A DNA stretch of 64,000 nucleotides from Chitinophagaceae bacterium (GTDB lineage Bacteria > Bacteroidota > Bacteroidia > Chitinophagales > UBA10324). Every line of letters starts with the position of its first letter. Position 1 is the first letter of the stretch. Under the pieces are notes generated by a model. That model worked only from the letters and a program-made list of their open reading frames with translations, did not search any database and was not told the origin of the DNA. The position numbers and the translations under genes are program-made. The DNA is taken from contig CANIPU010000013.1 of assembly GCA_947469485.1 (NCBI GenBank), positions 1 through 64,000 on the forward strand, given 5' to 3'. Shown here piece by piece: positions 54,293 through 64,000 of this stretch.

Positions 54293-54763
54293 CTATTTTT
54301 TTGTTTGAACGATTATTTTTCTGTTTTCTATTCTTAAAATTTCAATTTCAGTATGAGGATTTATGAATTCACTTTCAGAATTCACTTCATAATTTATATC
54401 ATTAAATCTGGCAGTTCCGGATAAAGCAATTTTGCTTACGGCTATACCTATATCACCGGGCTTTATGCTTCCTTCTTCCCATTCGTTCATTCTGCTTTCA
54501 GACAATGATTGTTTCAAACTTAATTTATTCCACAATCCGGATTTAAAACCGATAACTAAAGAAGTTATCATAATTAATATGGAAATTCCTATGGTCATCC
54601 AACCAATTGAATTTCCATAACTTGAAAATGAATAATAAAACCCAGTAAGCATCATTCCAAATCCTAATATTGCAAATACTGTGAAACCAGGAATAAAAAA
54701 TATATCAATATAAATAAGAAGCCAACCTATTGCCAGAAGGGAAATGATTATAAATAATTCCAA
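54293..54763 (-). CDS. NfeD-like membrane protein
   Basis: N-terminal TM segments then GDIGIAVSKIALSGTARFNDINYEV OB-fold; upstream partner of floA. Confidence 0.75.
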   Translation of the reverse strand: MELFIIISLLAIGWLLIYIDIFFIPGFTVFAILGFGMMLTGFYYSFSSYGNSIGWMTIGISILIMITSLVIGFKSGLWNKLSLKQSLSESRMNEWEEGSIKPGDIGIAVSKIALSGTARFNDINYEVNSESEFINPHTEIEILRIENRKIIVQTKK

Positions 54764-54857
54764 TTTTATTTAAATTTAAGGAGTTGCAAATGTAATCAGT
54801 AGTAAATCACTTAGGCACAATTAATTTTAAAGTGAATTAATAGTTAGGAATTTCTAT

Positions 54858-55688
54858 TTGTCAATTATCAATTCAACTTCTCAATCATACATTTGTCAGA
54901 AACCAATTTTGATGGAAGAAAGTTTATTAGCATTTGAACGGGTGCTTAATGTGATGAATGACCTTCGGGAAAAATGCCCTTGGGATCGAAAACAAACAAT
55001 TGAATCGTTACGCATTTTAACTATTGAAGAAACATATGAATTAGCGGATGCTATAACCAAAAAGGATATGACATCCTTAAAAGAAGAATTAGGAGACTTG
55101 CTATTGCACATTGTTTTCTATTCAAAAATTGCTTCTGAAAACAAAGAATTTACAATTGCTAATGTGATGAATGATTTATGTGAAAAATTGATTGAACGGC
55201 ACCCTCATATTTATGGTGATGTAATTGTTGAAAATGAAGAACAGGTTAAACAAAACTGGGAACAGATTAAACAAAAGAAATCGAATCGTTCATTGTTATC
55301 CGGAGTGCCGGTTTCTTTACCTGCATTAGTCAAAGCCTATCGAATGCAGGAAAAAGCAAAACAGGTAGGCTTTGAATGGGAAAACAAACATCAGGTTTGG
55401 GAAAAGGTCGAAGAAGAATTGTTGGAATTTAAGAATGAAGCATTTGCAAATGAAATTCATCACGAACATTTGGAAAAGGAATTTGGCGACTTGCTTTTTT
55501 CGTTAGTTAATCTTTCACGCTATTTGAACATTGATCCGGAAGCAGCATTGGAAAAAACCAATTTGAAATTTTTCAATCGGTTTAATCTGATGGAAAAAAT
55601 GGCGAATGAGCAGGAGAAAAAATTACACGATATGAAATTGGAAGAGATGGATATATTGTGGAATCAAACAAAGAAACAGGTTCCTTAG
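54858..55688 (+). CDS. mazG: nucleoside triphosphate pyrophosphohydrolase MazG
   Basis: LREKCPWDRKQTIESLRILTIEETYELADAI, LKEELGDLLLHIVFYSKIA; true start probably ATG 54912. Confidence 0.92.
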   Translation: MSIINSTSQSYICQKPILMEESLLAFERVLNVMNDLREKCPWDRKQTIESLRILTIEETYELADAITKKDMTSLKEELGDLLLHIVFYSKIASENKEFTIANVMNDLCEKLIERHPHIYGDVIVENEEQVKQNWEQIKQKKSNRSLLSGVPVSLPALVKAYRMQEKAKQVGFEWENKHQVWEKVEEELLEFKNEAFANEIHHEHLEKEFGDLLFSLVNLSRYLNIDPEAALEKTNLKFFNRFNLMEKMANEQEKKLHDMKLEEMDILWNQTKKQVP

Positions 55689-55696
55689 AGTAAGGT

Positions 55697-58600
55697 ATGG
55701 TAAAACATAAAGGTTGGATTCCTTTTTTTCTGTTTTTTTTATCAGCATTATTTATGCTGCTTTCTTTTTATCTGCCTATGTTTTATAGTCCTCATAAAGA
55801 ACTGCATAAAGCAATTATTAGTACCGAATCAAAAATAAATGCTCTTGAAAAGAAGTTTCAGGAATATTGTGACAAATTAAAATCTGACGACGATTTTTTT
55901 ATAAAACATGATTCAATTGAAAACTTAAGTGAAGTTGAATATACAATTCTATACTATATAAATGATTCGCTAGTTTTTTGGAATAACAATAAAATTCTTC
56001 CTCAAAATATTAAAGGTATTCAAGAGGAAGGTTTTGAATTTGAGAAATTTAAAAATGGTTATTATTTAACTATAAATAAAAGAATAGAGAAATCAAGTTT
56101 AAGAAAAAGGGAATTGTTTATGATGATTCCGATTCGAGATGCTTATGTAACCGAAAATCAATATCTTAAACATAAATACAATACTTACTTCAGCATTCCT
56201 GAATGGATTGAAGTTGCTTCTCAAGTATCACCATTAGCAGAAGTTGTAAAATCATCAACAGGGAAAAATTTATTTTATCTGTCTTACTCTTTACCTTTTA
56301 TTAACCCTGAGCCACAGACAGCTTCAATTACATTGTATTTTTTAAGTATAGTTTTATTGTTGGCAGGTATTCATTTTTTTTTAACCTATTTGGTTTCCAG
56401 TTCTTGGTGGCTCATTAAGTTGTTGATAGCTCTTTCAATTCCGGTTTTGTTTTTTTATTTATTGAATCATGCCAATCTGGTTCCTATTGGTGTTTCAAAC
56501 TGGAAATTATTTGCTGCCGATGTATTTGCATCACCCGATATTGGTTCTTCTTTAGGCTGCTTGTTTATTGAATGCATTGCTGCAATTTGGGCTGTTATCT
56601 ATATTAACTTCTTTATTGAAATACCTATTCCAAGAAGTAGATTTTACAATTGGTTTGTTTCATTTATTTATATCAGTTTCATATTTTTTATTGGTGTTTA
56701 TTTCACATATTCAATAAAAGGCTTGTCGCGTGATTCAAAGTTGTTGATCGGTTTTTTAAATCCTATTACTCCGGATTATCTATCAATAATCGCTTTGTTT
56801 TGTATTAGTGTTTTTGCCTTTTGTTTTTTTCTTATCGCTCAGAAAGCGTCAGAATATATCAGAGTGATGCCTGTTTCGACTTTAAGTAAATTTTCGATTT
56901 TATTGCTGGTAGCTATTCTTACAACCTTTTATACCCCGTTATTTCATTTCGACTTTTCTCCTTTTTTAATCTCAATTGGAATATCACTGGTCTTTGTTAT
57001 TATTTATCTATTGAGAGTAAAAAATGTTGCTCGTATCGATTTAGTCAGGTTATTTATTCTGTTAATTGCTTTTTCAATTTCGTGTGCTGTTTTAACTACT
57101 TATTTCAGACAAGAAAAAGATTTTAATTCAAGATTAACTCTTGCCCGAAAACTAATTAATGAAAGAGATAATGTAACAGAATACTTGCTGGCTGATATGC
57201 GACCTCAGATAGAAGCAGATGAATTTATTAAAAATTATTTTGTTCATCCGATTATTTCCTACAAAAATTTTTCCGAAGAACTGAGACAAGTATATTTTGC
57301 TTTTGGTTTTAGTCGGTATGAAGTCGACTTTGTTTCATTTGATTCAGAAGGATTGCCATTAAATATAGATGAAAGTGCAAGTGCAAATAATTTTGGAAAT
57401 GAAATATTTCGAAATGCCCAAACTTTAATTTCAGGCAAACTTTATTATTTCAATAGCCAAGCCACAGGTAGCGGATACGCCGCATTCTATCCTATTATTG
57501 TTAATGAAAACTACATCGGCCGCTTATTTATTGTTTTGAGAAGTAAGTTGCTAAACCGGATTAATGTTTATCCTGAACTGTTGCTAGAAGAGAAAGATAA
57601 GATTCCTGAAGAAGCCGAAGGATATTCATTTGCAGTATATGAAAACACAAACCGCCTGAATGAAAGCAGCGGAAATATCACTTACCCTGTAAATGATATC
57701 TATGGTCCAATGACCAAAGAATTAAACGAACCTTTTATTTACCATGAAAAAAATATTGAGCATATAATTTTAAAACAGGATGATGGAGATACCGTAGTTA
57801 TTTCAAAACAAATTGATTTGTTGCAGGAGTTTTTTTCTGCTTTCTCATATTTATTTGTGGCGGCATTTTTATTTGTTGTATTAATCGCTTTTTTACTTTA
57901 CTTGTATTTATATTTTAAAGGAAGCGCCCATTTTTTCAGTTTTGCTGAAGCTTCATTCAGAAATATTATTCAATTGTCATTTGTATTTATAATTTTTCTA
58001 TCAGTTATTTTTCTTGGAATTACAATTGGCAATCTTTTTCAACAACAATTTAATAGTAATACCTCTGAGAAACTTTCTGAAAAATTAAAAGAAGTTGAAC
58101 AATCAGTTAGATATGTTGTAAGTAATACCGTTTCGTTTGATTCTCTGTGTGGATTTACACCAAGGGATCTCTCAACAATACTTAATATTAATATTAATGA
58201 TTTTAGTGAGTTACATGATATGGATGTTAATTTTTATGATATGCATGGTGCGTTACTCACATCTTCGCAACCAAGCATTTTCGAAAAGGGGCTTCAATCC
58301 AGAATGATGAATGCAAATGCTTTTCATAAAATGCGTAGAACACTTCCTTCAGAAATTATTCAACAAGAAACTATTGGTCAATTAAAATATTTGAGTGGAT
58401 ATAGACCTGTATACAATGAAGAAGGACGATTGCTTGCCTATTTAAATATCCCTTACTTTAATACTTATCGCTTACTCAATGAGCAAATAGGAGTGTTTTT
58501 TTCAGCGCTTATAAATATTTTGGTAACAGCATTAATACTTGCAGGGTTTTTAGCACCATTTATTTCCAGGCAAATAACAGCGAAGCTTTCTCACATTGCT

Positions 58601-59419
58601 GAAAAATTTAAACAAGTCACAATAGGAGGAAAGAACAAACCAATAGAATGGCAGGCAAGAGATGAATTGGCAGTGTTAGTTAAAGAATTTAATAAAATGA
58701 TAATGAAACTTGATGAAAGTGCTAAACAATTAGCACGATCAGAAAGAGAATCGGCATGGAGAGAAATGGCCCAACAGGTTGCCCATGAAATAAAAAACCC
58801 GTTAACTCCAATGAAATTAAGTATTCAGCATTTGCAACGGGCATTTGATAATAAAGATCCAAGAGCTCCAGAAATGGCAGAAAGAATTTCAAAAACACTC
58901 ATTGAGCAAATTGAAAATTTATCAAAAATTGCAACTGAATTTTCTTCGTTTGCAAAAATGCCGCAGCCGGAGAATGAAAAAATTCATCTTTTAGAAGTAG
59001 TGTATCACTCGGCAAATTTGTACAAAGAAAATGAAGGGGTTAGTATCTCTGTTAAAACAGAAGGAGTAATTCGCGATGAAATTTTTGCAGATAAAAGTCA
59101 ATTATTGAGAGTGTTCAATAATCTGATTCTGAACTCAATTCAGGCGATACCAGATGATCGCCAAGGTGAAATAGTAATTAAAGCAATAAATGTTAACGAT
59201 AGTATTATGATAAGCGTAAGTGACAATGGAATTGGAATTGATCAGGAAAAGGCGAATAAAGTTTTTGTACCCAACTTCACAACAAAGTCTTCAGGTATGG
59301 GATTAGGCTTAGCAATATCTCAAAACATTATTGAAATGGCCGGAGGAATAATCAGATTTGAATCGATAGAAAATTCCGGAACTACCTTTTATGTCACCTT
59401 GCCATTGAATAGTATATGA
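55697..59419 (+). CDS. large membrane sensor histidine kinase (NtrY-like, HAMP + HisKA + HATPase)
   Basis: REMAQQVAHEIKNPLTPMKLSIQHLQRA, VSDNGIGIDQEKANKVFVPNFTTKSSGMGLGLAIS; many TM segments. Confidence 0.88.
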   Translation: MVKHKGWIPFFLFFLSALFMLLSFYLPMFYSPHKELHKAIISTESKINALEKKFQEYCDKLKSDDDFFIKHDSIENLSEVEYTILYYINDSLVFWNNNKILPQNIKGIQEEGFEFEKFKNGYYLTINKRIEKSSLRKRELFMMIPIRDAYVTENQYLKHKYNTYFSIPEWIEVASQVSPLAEVVKSSTGKNLFYLSYSLPFINPEPQTASITLYFLSIVLLLAGIHFFLTYLVSSSWWLIKLLIALSIPVLFFYLLNHANLVPIGVSNWKLFAADVFASPDIGSSLGCLFIECIAAIWAVIYINFFIEIPIPRSRFYNWFVSFIYISFIFFIGVYFTYSIKGLSRDSKLLIGFLNPITPDYLSIIALFCISVFAFCFFLIAQKASEYIRVMPVSTLSKFSILLLVAILTTFYTPLFHFDFSPFLISIGISLVFVIIYLLRVKNVARIDLVRLFILLIAFSISCAVLTTYFRQEKDFNSRLTLARKLINERDNVTEYLLADMRPQIEADEFIKNYFVHPIISYKNFSEELRQVYFAFGFSRYEVDFVSFDSEGLPLNIDESASANNFGNEIFRNAQTLISGKLYYFNSQATGSGYAAFYPIIVNENYIGRLFIVLRSKLLNRINVYPELLLEEKDKIPEEAEGYSFAVYENTNRLNESSGNITYPVNDIYGPMTKELNEPFIYHEKNIEHIILKQDDGDTVVISKQIDLLQEFFSAFSYLFVAAFLFVVLIAFLLYLYLYFKGSAHFFSFAEASFRNIIQLSFVFIIFLSVIFLGITIGNLFQQQFNSNTSEKLSEKLKEVEQSVRYVVSNTVSFDSLCGFTPRDLSTILNININDFSELHDMDVNFYDMHGALLTSSQPSIFEKGLQSRMMNANAFHKMRRTLPSEIIQQETIGQLKYLSGYRPVYNEEGRLLAYLNIPYFNTYRLLNEQIGVFFSALINILVTALILAGFLAPFISRQITAKLSHIAEKFKQVTIGGKNKPIEWQARDELAVLVKEFNKMIMKLDESAKQLARSERESAWREMAQQVAHEIKNPLTPMKLSIQHLQRAFDNKDPRAPEMAERISKTLIEQIENLSKIATEFSSFAKMPQPENEKIHLLEVVYHSANLYKENEGVSISVKTEGVIRDEIFADKSQLLRVFNNLILNSIQAIPDDRQGEIVIKAINVNDSIMISVSDNGIGIDQEKANKVFVPNFTTKSSGMGLGLAISQNIIEMAGGIIRFESIENSGTTFYVTLPLNSI

Positions 59420-59494
59420 ATATGATTTGTCATACTCAAGTCAGTTTTTATGATTGTACAATTTTATCAGCAAAGTAGTTTTTAATTTAGAGCA

Positions 59495-60493
59495 ATGAGA
59501 AAAGGTTCCGTGATTTTATTTTATGTTATGGTTGCCTATATGTTCATTTCATTCAGTTGGTGGACTATTCTCTTGCTCGAAAAGAACAAGGAGGTATTTG
59601 TTGAAGAGAGAAATTTTCTCGAATTAAAAAATTCAATAAAGAATAATACTGACACGGATTTTGAAAATAGTTCTGCGTATGAAATTCTACTAAAAAAATA
59701 CGAATCTCAAAAAAGAATGATTTTGAGTGAAGCTGTTGTAATGATGATGTTGTTGTTGACAGGAACATTTCAGCTTTATCGAACATTTAGTAAAGAAATT
59801 GAATTGAATAGGAGGCAAAAAAATTTCTTGCTTTCAATAACTCACGAATTAAAAAGTCCATTGTCATCAACAAAGCTTTCTCTTCAAACTTTATTAAAAA
59901 GAAATAAACTTGACGATGACAGGTATTTTAAATTAATTAATAATAGCCTTAATGATGTTGAAAGATTAAAAATTTTAGTCGATAATCTTTTGCTTTCAGC
60001 TCGAATTGAAGATCATTCATACCAGCCTTCATTTGAACTCTGTAATATTTCATCAATAACTGAAGAAATATTTAGTAAATCAAAAGAAGTCCATGGGTTG
60101 AATAAGAGTATTGATTTTAGTATTCAACCTGGGTTAATGGTGAATGGAGATACACTTGCTTTGCAAACCATAATAAATAACATAAATGACAATGCAATTA
60201 AGTATACGGCAGATGGTGCTTCAATTCATTGTCACTTATTTGAAGATTTAAACGAAGTAATAATTACAGTATCAGATAATGGTTTTGGGATTCCTCAGGA
60301 AGAAAAGCAGAAAATATTCAGTAAGTTTTACAGAGTTGGAAATGAAGAAACCCGATCGACAACTGGGACAGGGCTGGGATTATATATGGTAAAAGAATTG
60401 TTGAAATTGTTAAAAGGTAAAATTTATGTAAATGATAATTCACCAAAAGGTACAGTTTTTAAAATCAGTTTGCCAAAAGCTCAATTAACCTAA
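59495..60493 (+). CDS. sensor histidine kinase
   Basis: LLSITHELKSPLSSTKLSLQTLLKR; VSDNGFGIPQEEKQKIFSKFYRVGNEETRSTTGTGLGLYMVKEL. Confidence 0.9.
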   Translation: MRKGSVILFYVMVAYMFISFSWWTILLLEKNKEVFVEERNFLELKNSIKNNTDTDFENSSAYEILLKKYESQKRMILSEAVVMMMLLLTGTFQLYRTFSKEIELNRRQKNFLLSITHELKSPLSSTKLSLQTLLKRNKLDDDRYFKLINNSLNDVERLKILVDNLLLSARIEDHSYQPSFELCNISSITEEIFSKSKEVHGLNKSIDFSIQPGLMVNGDTLALQTIINNINDNAIKYTADGASIHCHLFEDLNEVIITVSDNGFGIPQEEKQKIFSKFYRVGNEETRSTTGTGLGLYMVKELLKLLKGKIYVNDNSPKGTVFKISLPKAQLT

Positions 60494-60536
60494 GTAGCTA
60501 ATTTAATTATTTTTTTCACCCTTAAATCAACCACTC

Positions 60537-61232
60537 ATGCTAAACAGAATTTTAGTTGTTGAAGACGAAAAAAGCTTACTTGATGCCATTCGTATGAATC
60601 TTGAAATGGAAGACTATGAAGTTGTAAGTGCAACAAATGGAATTGATGCATTAAAGATTTTTAAGGAACAAAGATTCAATTTAATCATTCTTGATGTTAT
60701 GATGCCGGAAATGGATGGCTTTCAGGTATGTGAAAAAATTAGACTTTCTGACTCTGAAACTCCGATACTTTTTTTGACTGCAAAAGATACTTTGGAAGAT
60801 AAGGTTATGGGTTTGAAATTAGGAGCAGATGATTATTTAACAAAACCGTTTAATCTTGAAGAGTTATTGCTCAGAGTAAAAATCCTGGTAAAGCATAGTT
60901 TAAAGGGCACCAGCAAAGAAAGAAAATCTGCCACAGTTGAATTTGGAAATTGCATGGTTGATTTTAAGACTTTTACTGCAAAGGGAACAGGAGGAAAAAA
61001 AATTCAATTAACTCAAAAAGAAGCCGCTTTATTAAAATTATTAATTGATCGTAAAAATCAAGTTGTATCCAGGCAACATATTTTGCAAACTGCATGGGGT
61101 TATGATGTTACTCCGAGTACAAGGACTATCGATAATTTTATTCTTGCTTTCAGAAGGTATTTCGAAAAGGATTCAAGAAATCCAAAACATTTCTTCTCAA
61201 TAAGAGGAGTAGGTTACAAGTTTGTAGAATAA
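60537..61232 (+). CDS. OmpR/PhoB-family response regulator
   Basis: LVVEDEKSLLDAI, LIILDVMMPEMDGFQV, TKPF; C-terminal winged helix TIDNFILAFRRYFEKD...IRGVGYKFVE. Confidence 0.93.
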   Translation: MLNRILVVEDEKSLLDAIRMNLEMEDYEVVSATNGIDALKIFKEQRFNLIILDVMMPEMDGFQVCEKIRLSDSETPILFLTAKDTLEDKVMGLKLGADDYLTKPFNLEELLLRVKILVKHSLKGTSKERKSATVEFGNCMVDFKTFTAKGTGGKKIQLTQKEAALLKLLIDRKNQVVSRQHILQTAWGYDVTPSTRTIDNFILAFRRYFEKDSRNPKHFFSIRGVGYKFVE

Positions 61233-61239
61233 AATATAA

Positions 61240-61276
61240 AAAAAGCTGCCATTGAATTCAATGGCAGCTTTTTTTA
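61240..61276. terminator. bidirectional hairpin between convergent genes
   Basis: AAAAAGCTGCCATTGAATTCAATGGCAGCTTTTTTT. Confidence 0.8.
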
Positions 61277-61292
61277 ATATTGATAAAACTAA

Positions 61293-61838
61293 TTACTTAG
61301 ATTTTTCATCCTGAGTAAAATTCATTGATGCAGAATTCATGCAATATCTCAATCCTGTTGGTCTTGGTCCATCATCAAATACATGCCCCAAATGAGCGTG
61401 GCACTTTGAACATTGAATTTCAGTTCTAACCATACCATATGCAGTATCTTTTATTTCAATAATTGATTTATCATTAATTGGTTTAAAGAAACTTGGCCAT
61501 CCTGTGCCTGAATCAAATTTTGTATCTGAATTGAATAATGGTGAATTGCATACAACACATGAATACATACCAGTAATGTGATTATCCCAATATTTGTTTT
61601 TAAATGGGGGTTCTGTACTACACATCTGTGTTACATTGTATTGTTCAGTTGTTAGTTTTTGTTTAAGTTCTTCTTTATTCACTTCAACCTCTGGATTTCT
61701 ATTAATTTTTTCGTTCATAGAAGTTTTATTTTTTAGTTCATTGGTTTGTGTTTGTCCGCAAGCTGGTAATACGCTAATTAGGGTAAAGATGTAAGGAAGA
61801 AATTTTAATTTTATCATTTGCTTTTTATTTGTAATCAT
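61293..61838 (-). CDS. msrB: peptide-methionine (R)-S-oxide reductase, lipoprotein-like signal
   Basis: CSTEPPFKNKYWDNHITGMYSCVVCNSPLFNSDTKFDSGTGWPSFFKP; RYCMNSASMNF; lipobox-like VLPAC. Confidence 0.93.
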   Translation of the reverse strand: MITNKKQMIKLKFLPYIFTLISVLPACGQTQTNELKNKTSMNEKINRNPEVEVNKEELKQKLTTEQYNVTQMCSTEPPFKNKYWDNHITGMYSCVVCNSPLFNSDTKFDSGTGWPSFFKPINDKSIIEIKDTAYGMVRTEIQCSKCHAHLGHVFDDGPRPTGLRYCMNSASMNFTQDEKSK

Positions 61839-61949
61839 TTACGAAGAAAAAAGAACCTTGGATTTTTATTCTGAAACAATTTCAAATTCATTTATGATTT
61901 TTGTGGAATTGTGATATAAAATTCTCTTACAACTAAACAAATTCAAAAC

Positions 61950-63551
61950 ATGACTAAAAAGTTCATAGTTAATAGTTTTATTATTCTTGGTGTGTTGAAT
62001 CTTTTCATTTTTAAAAATGCAAGTGCTCAAGCCAATGAACTTAAAGCTTTGCAGGTAAATATCTTTAAGAATGGCACATACTTTATTGCTAAGGAGTCTA
62101 ATGTGACCGGAAGCATAGCTAAATTTCCAGTTCCGCCAGGTCCACTTCAATCAACCTATTGGATTTATACAACAAAAGAAAATAAAATAAGCCGTATTGA
62201 TGTTTTAACTGATACTATTAAAGTCGCAAAAAAATCTGTTTCTCTAAACGATTTCTTTCTTGCAAATAAGGGGAAGGAAGCAATATTCACTTACTCTTAT
62301 GGGACAGGAAGTTCTGCACGGACAGTTGAAGGCATTATTAAGGATTATTCTTATGGCAACATGATTAAACTGGAAACCTCTGCCGGTTTACCATTGTTTT
62401 TTAATTCTCAAAATATTTTAGAATTTAGTTTGAAAGAAAAAGAAAATTCAAAGTATTCATTTGATTCAACATTGAGAATAGCAAAGGTTTATTTTAAACA
62501 GCCGGAATCAGATGAACCTGTTTTGTTGTCTTATATGAGCTCTGGTATTCAATGGCTTCCATCTTATAGCATACGGATAACAGATGCAGCTAAACTTCAA
62601 TTAGAAATGAAAGCTCTAGTTGAAAATTATGCAGAGGGCATAAAGGATGCTGATGTAGTTCTGACGGTTGGAAAACCACAAATGTTGTATGGTCAAACAA
62701 TTGACCCAATTGCAAATGACTTTTTCACTGGCGGAACAGGAGGTTATACTGCTAATCCGATTTATAATTATGGCGCCTATGCACAAGCTTCATCACCGAT
62801 GATGATGTATGATAACTCCGCTGTTACTGAAGAGAAAAGTTATGATGGTTATGTAGGAGATATGAATTATCAATACAATACTGAAGGAGAGAAAACAAAT
62901 GATTTATATATATATAAATTGGGAAAAGTTTCATTACCTAAAAACACAAAATCTTCATTCAGTATTTTTTCTTCTTCTATTCCTTATGAAGATTTATATG
63001 AAGTCACTATAAATGATTATGTAAATTTTTATTCAACTCAGAATATTCAAAAAAATGATGATCTGTTTTTTGATGTTTACCATAGTTTAAGAATTACAAA
63101 TTCTACTATTTTTCCTTTTACAACCGCACCTGTTTTTGTTCAGGATGAAAAATTGAATCCTCTTGCACAGGACCAAATAAAATATACTCCCAAAGGTAGT
63201 AAGGTAAAAGTTCAATTAAGCAAAGCTGTGGATGTTCAGGTAAAAGGAGAGGAGACAGAGCTTAATCGATCTGATAATCTAAAGAAATTTAATAATGCTC
63301 AATATAGAAAAGTAACCATCAAGGGTATAATTCATGTTGAGAATTTACAAGATAAAAATATAAAGCTGAATGTAAATAAGTTGATAATGGGAGAAATTAC
63401 TGAAGTATCAGATAACGGAGTAATCTCAAAACCTGGAAAGTTTTCCGGTTTAAATCCTTCAACCTCTGCAGAATGGAATGTTGAATTAACCGGGAACCAG
63501 AAAAAAGATATAACATACTTATATGATGTTTGGATTTATGCCGGGAATTAA
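61950..63551 (+). CDS. DUF4139 domain-containing exported protein
   Basis: Signal peptide; YMSSGIQWLPSYSIRITDAAKLQLEMKALVENYAEGIKDADVVLTVGKPQ; C-terminal WNVELTGNQKKDITYLYDVWI. Confidence 0.75.
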   Translation: MTKKFIVNSFIILGVLNLFIFKNASAQANELKALQVNIFKNGTYFIAKESNVTGSIAKFPVPPGPLQSTYWIYTTKENKISRIDVLTDTIKVAKKSVSLNDFFLANKGKEAIFTYSYGTGSSARTVEGIIKDYSYGNMIKLETSAGLPLFFNSQNILEFSLKEKENSKYSFDSTLRIAKVYFKQPESDEPVLLSYMSSGIQWLPSYSIRITDAAKLQLEMKALVENYAEGIKDADVVLTVGKPQMLYGQTIDPIANDFFTGGTGGYTANPIYNYGAYAQASSPMMMYDNSAVTEEKSYDGYVGDMNYQYNTEGEKTNDLYIYKLGKVSLPKNTKSSFSIFSSSIPYEDLYEVTINDYVNFYSTQNIQKNDDLFFDVYHSLRITNSTIFPFTTAPVFVQDEKLNPLAQDQIKYTPKGSKVKVQLSKAVDVQVKGEETELNRSDNLKKFNNAQYRKVTIKGIIHVENLQDKNIKLNVNKLIMGEITEVSDNGVISKPGKFSGLNPSTSAEWNVELTGNQKKDITYLYDVWIYAGN

Positions 63552-63604
63552 TTTTAGAAGATGTTGAATTATAAAGCTCTTAAATTTAGGTTTCTGTTAT
63601 AATT

Positions 63605-64000
63605 ATGAATAATGAATTTAAAGTGAGGTTAGATAAATATTTATGGGCTATTCGTCTTTATAAAACCCGTTCTCAGGCTGGAAATGCAATAGATTCTGGT
63701 AAGGTTAAAATGAATAGTAATTCGTTAAAGGCTTCTCATATTGTTAAGACAGGAGAAGAGTATTTCATTAATACCAAAGAAAAAAAATGGCAAATCAGAG
63801 TAGTTGATATTTTAGATAAAAGAATGAAAGCATCTGAAGTTGCTCCTTTCTTTAAAGATATTACATCTGTTGAAGAATTGGAGCGGATAAAAATGAAGTC
63901 TTCGTCTTTTAATGCAAGTATTAATAAGTATGAAGATAAATCAGGCCGACCTACAAAAAGGAATCGTCGAATGCTTGATAATATTTCAATTGAAGAATCC
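63605..64000 (+). CDS. S4-domain RNA-binding protein (Hsp15-like), runs off window end
   Basis: ATG at 63605; VRLDKYLWAIRLYKTRSQAGNAIDSGKVKMNSN; no stop before 64000, absent from ORF track. Confidence 0.85.
   Translation, partial: MNNEFKVRLDKYLWAIRLYKTRSQAGNAIDSGKVKMNSNSLKASHIVKTGEEYFINTKEKKWQIRVVDILDKRMKASEVAPFFKDITSVEELERIKMKSSSFNASINKYEDKSGRPTKRNRRMLDNISIEES

Overview
64 kb of an AT-rich Bacteroidota chromosome. The assignment rests on T9SS-type C-terminal sorting domains, TTG-N19-TAnnTTTG promoter-like sequence, the rpoC-DUF3467 gene pair and a PafA-like phosphatase. Most of the window is housekeeping: rpoC, ettA, parE/parC, yidC, pyrG, a ccmB/ccmC cytochrome-maturation cluster, glutamate dehydrogenase, mazG, floA/nfeD, two-component systems, tRNA-His and tRNA-Arg. 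It also holds a compact molybdenum-cofactor, formate dehydrogenase and formate-THF ligase operon (about 43.2-53.1 kb) and a cluster of large T9SS secreted repeat proteins (17.9-25.0 kb). The most unusual region is 10.6-13.1 kb. There an IS256-like element with 26-bp perfect terminal inverted repeats and no visible target-site duplication sits between two arrays of the same 63-bp (3 x 21 bp) repeat in opposite orientation. This lies directly upstream of an rpoC that has no rpoB next to it. I read it as a probable rearrangement breakpoint, with rpoC now expressed from its own promoter. Three exported-protein genes show apparent frameshifts: one at a (CAAT)4 tract, one at a C7 tract, and one in a cytochrome c signal region. 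These could be phase variation, gene decay or sequence error. I found no CRISPR array, prophage or clear defence system. All calls are from reading the sequence and supplied ORFs; no database search was run.
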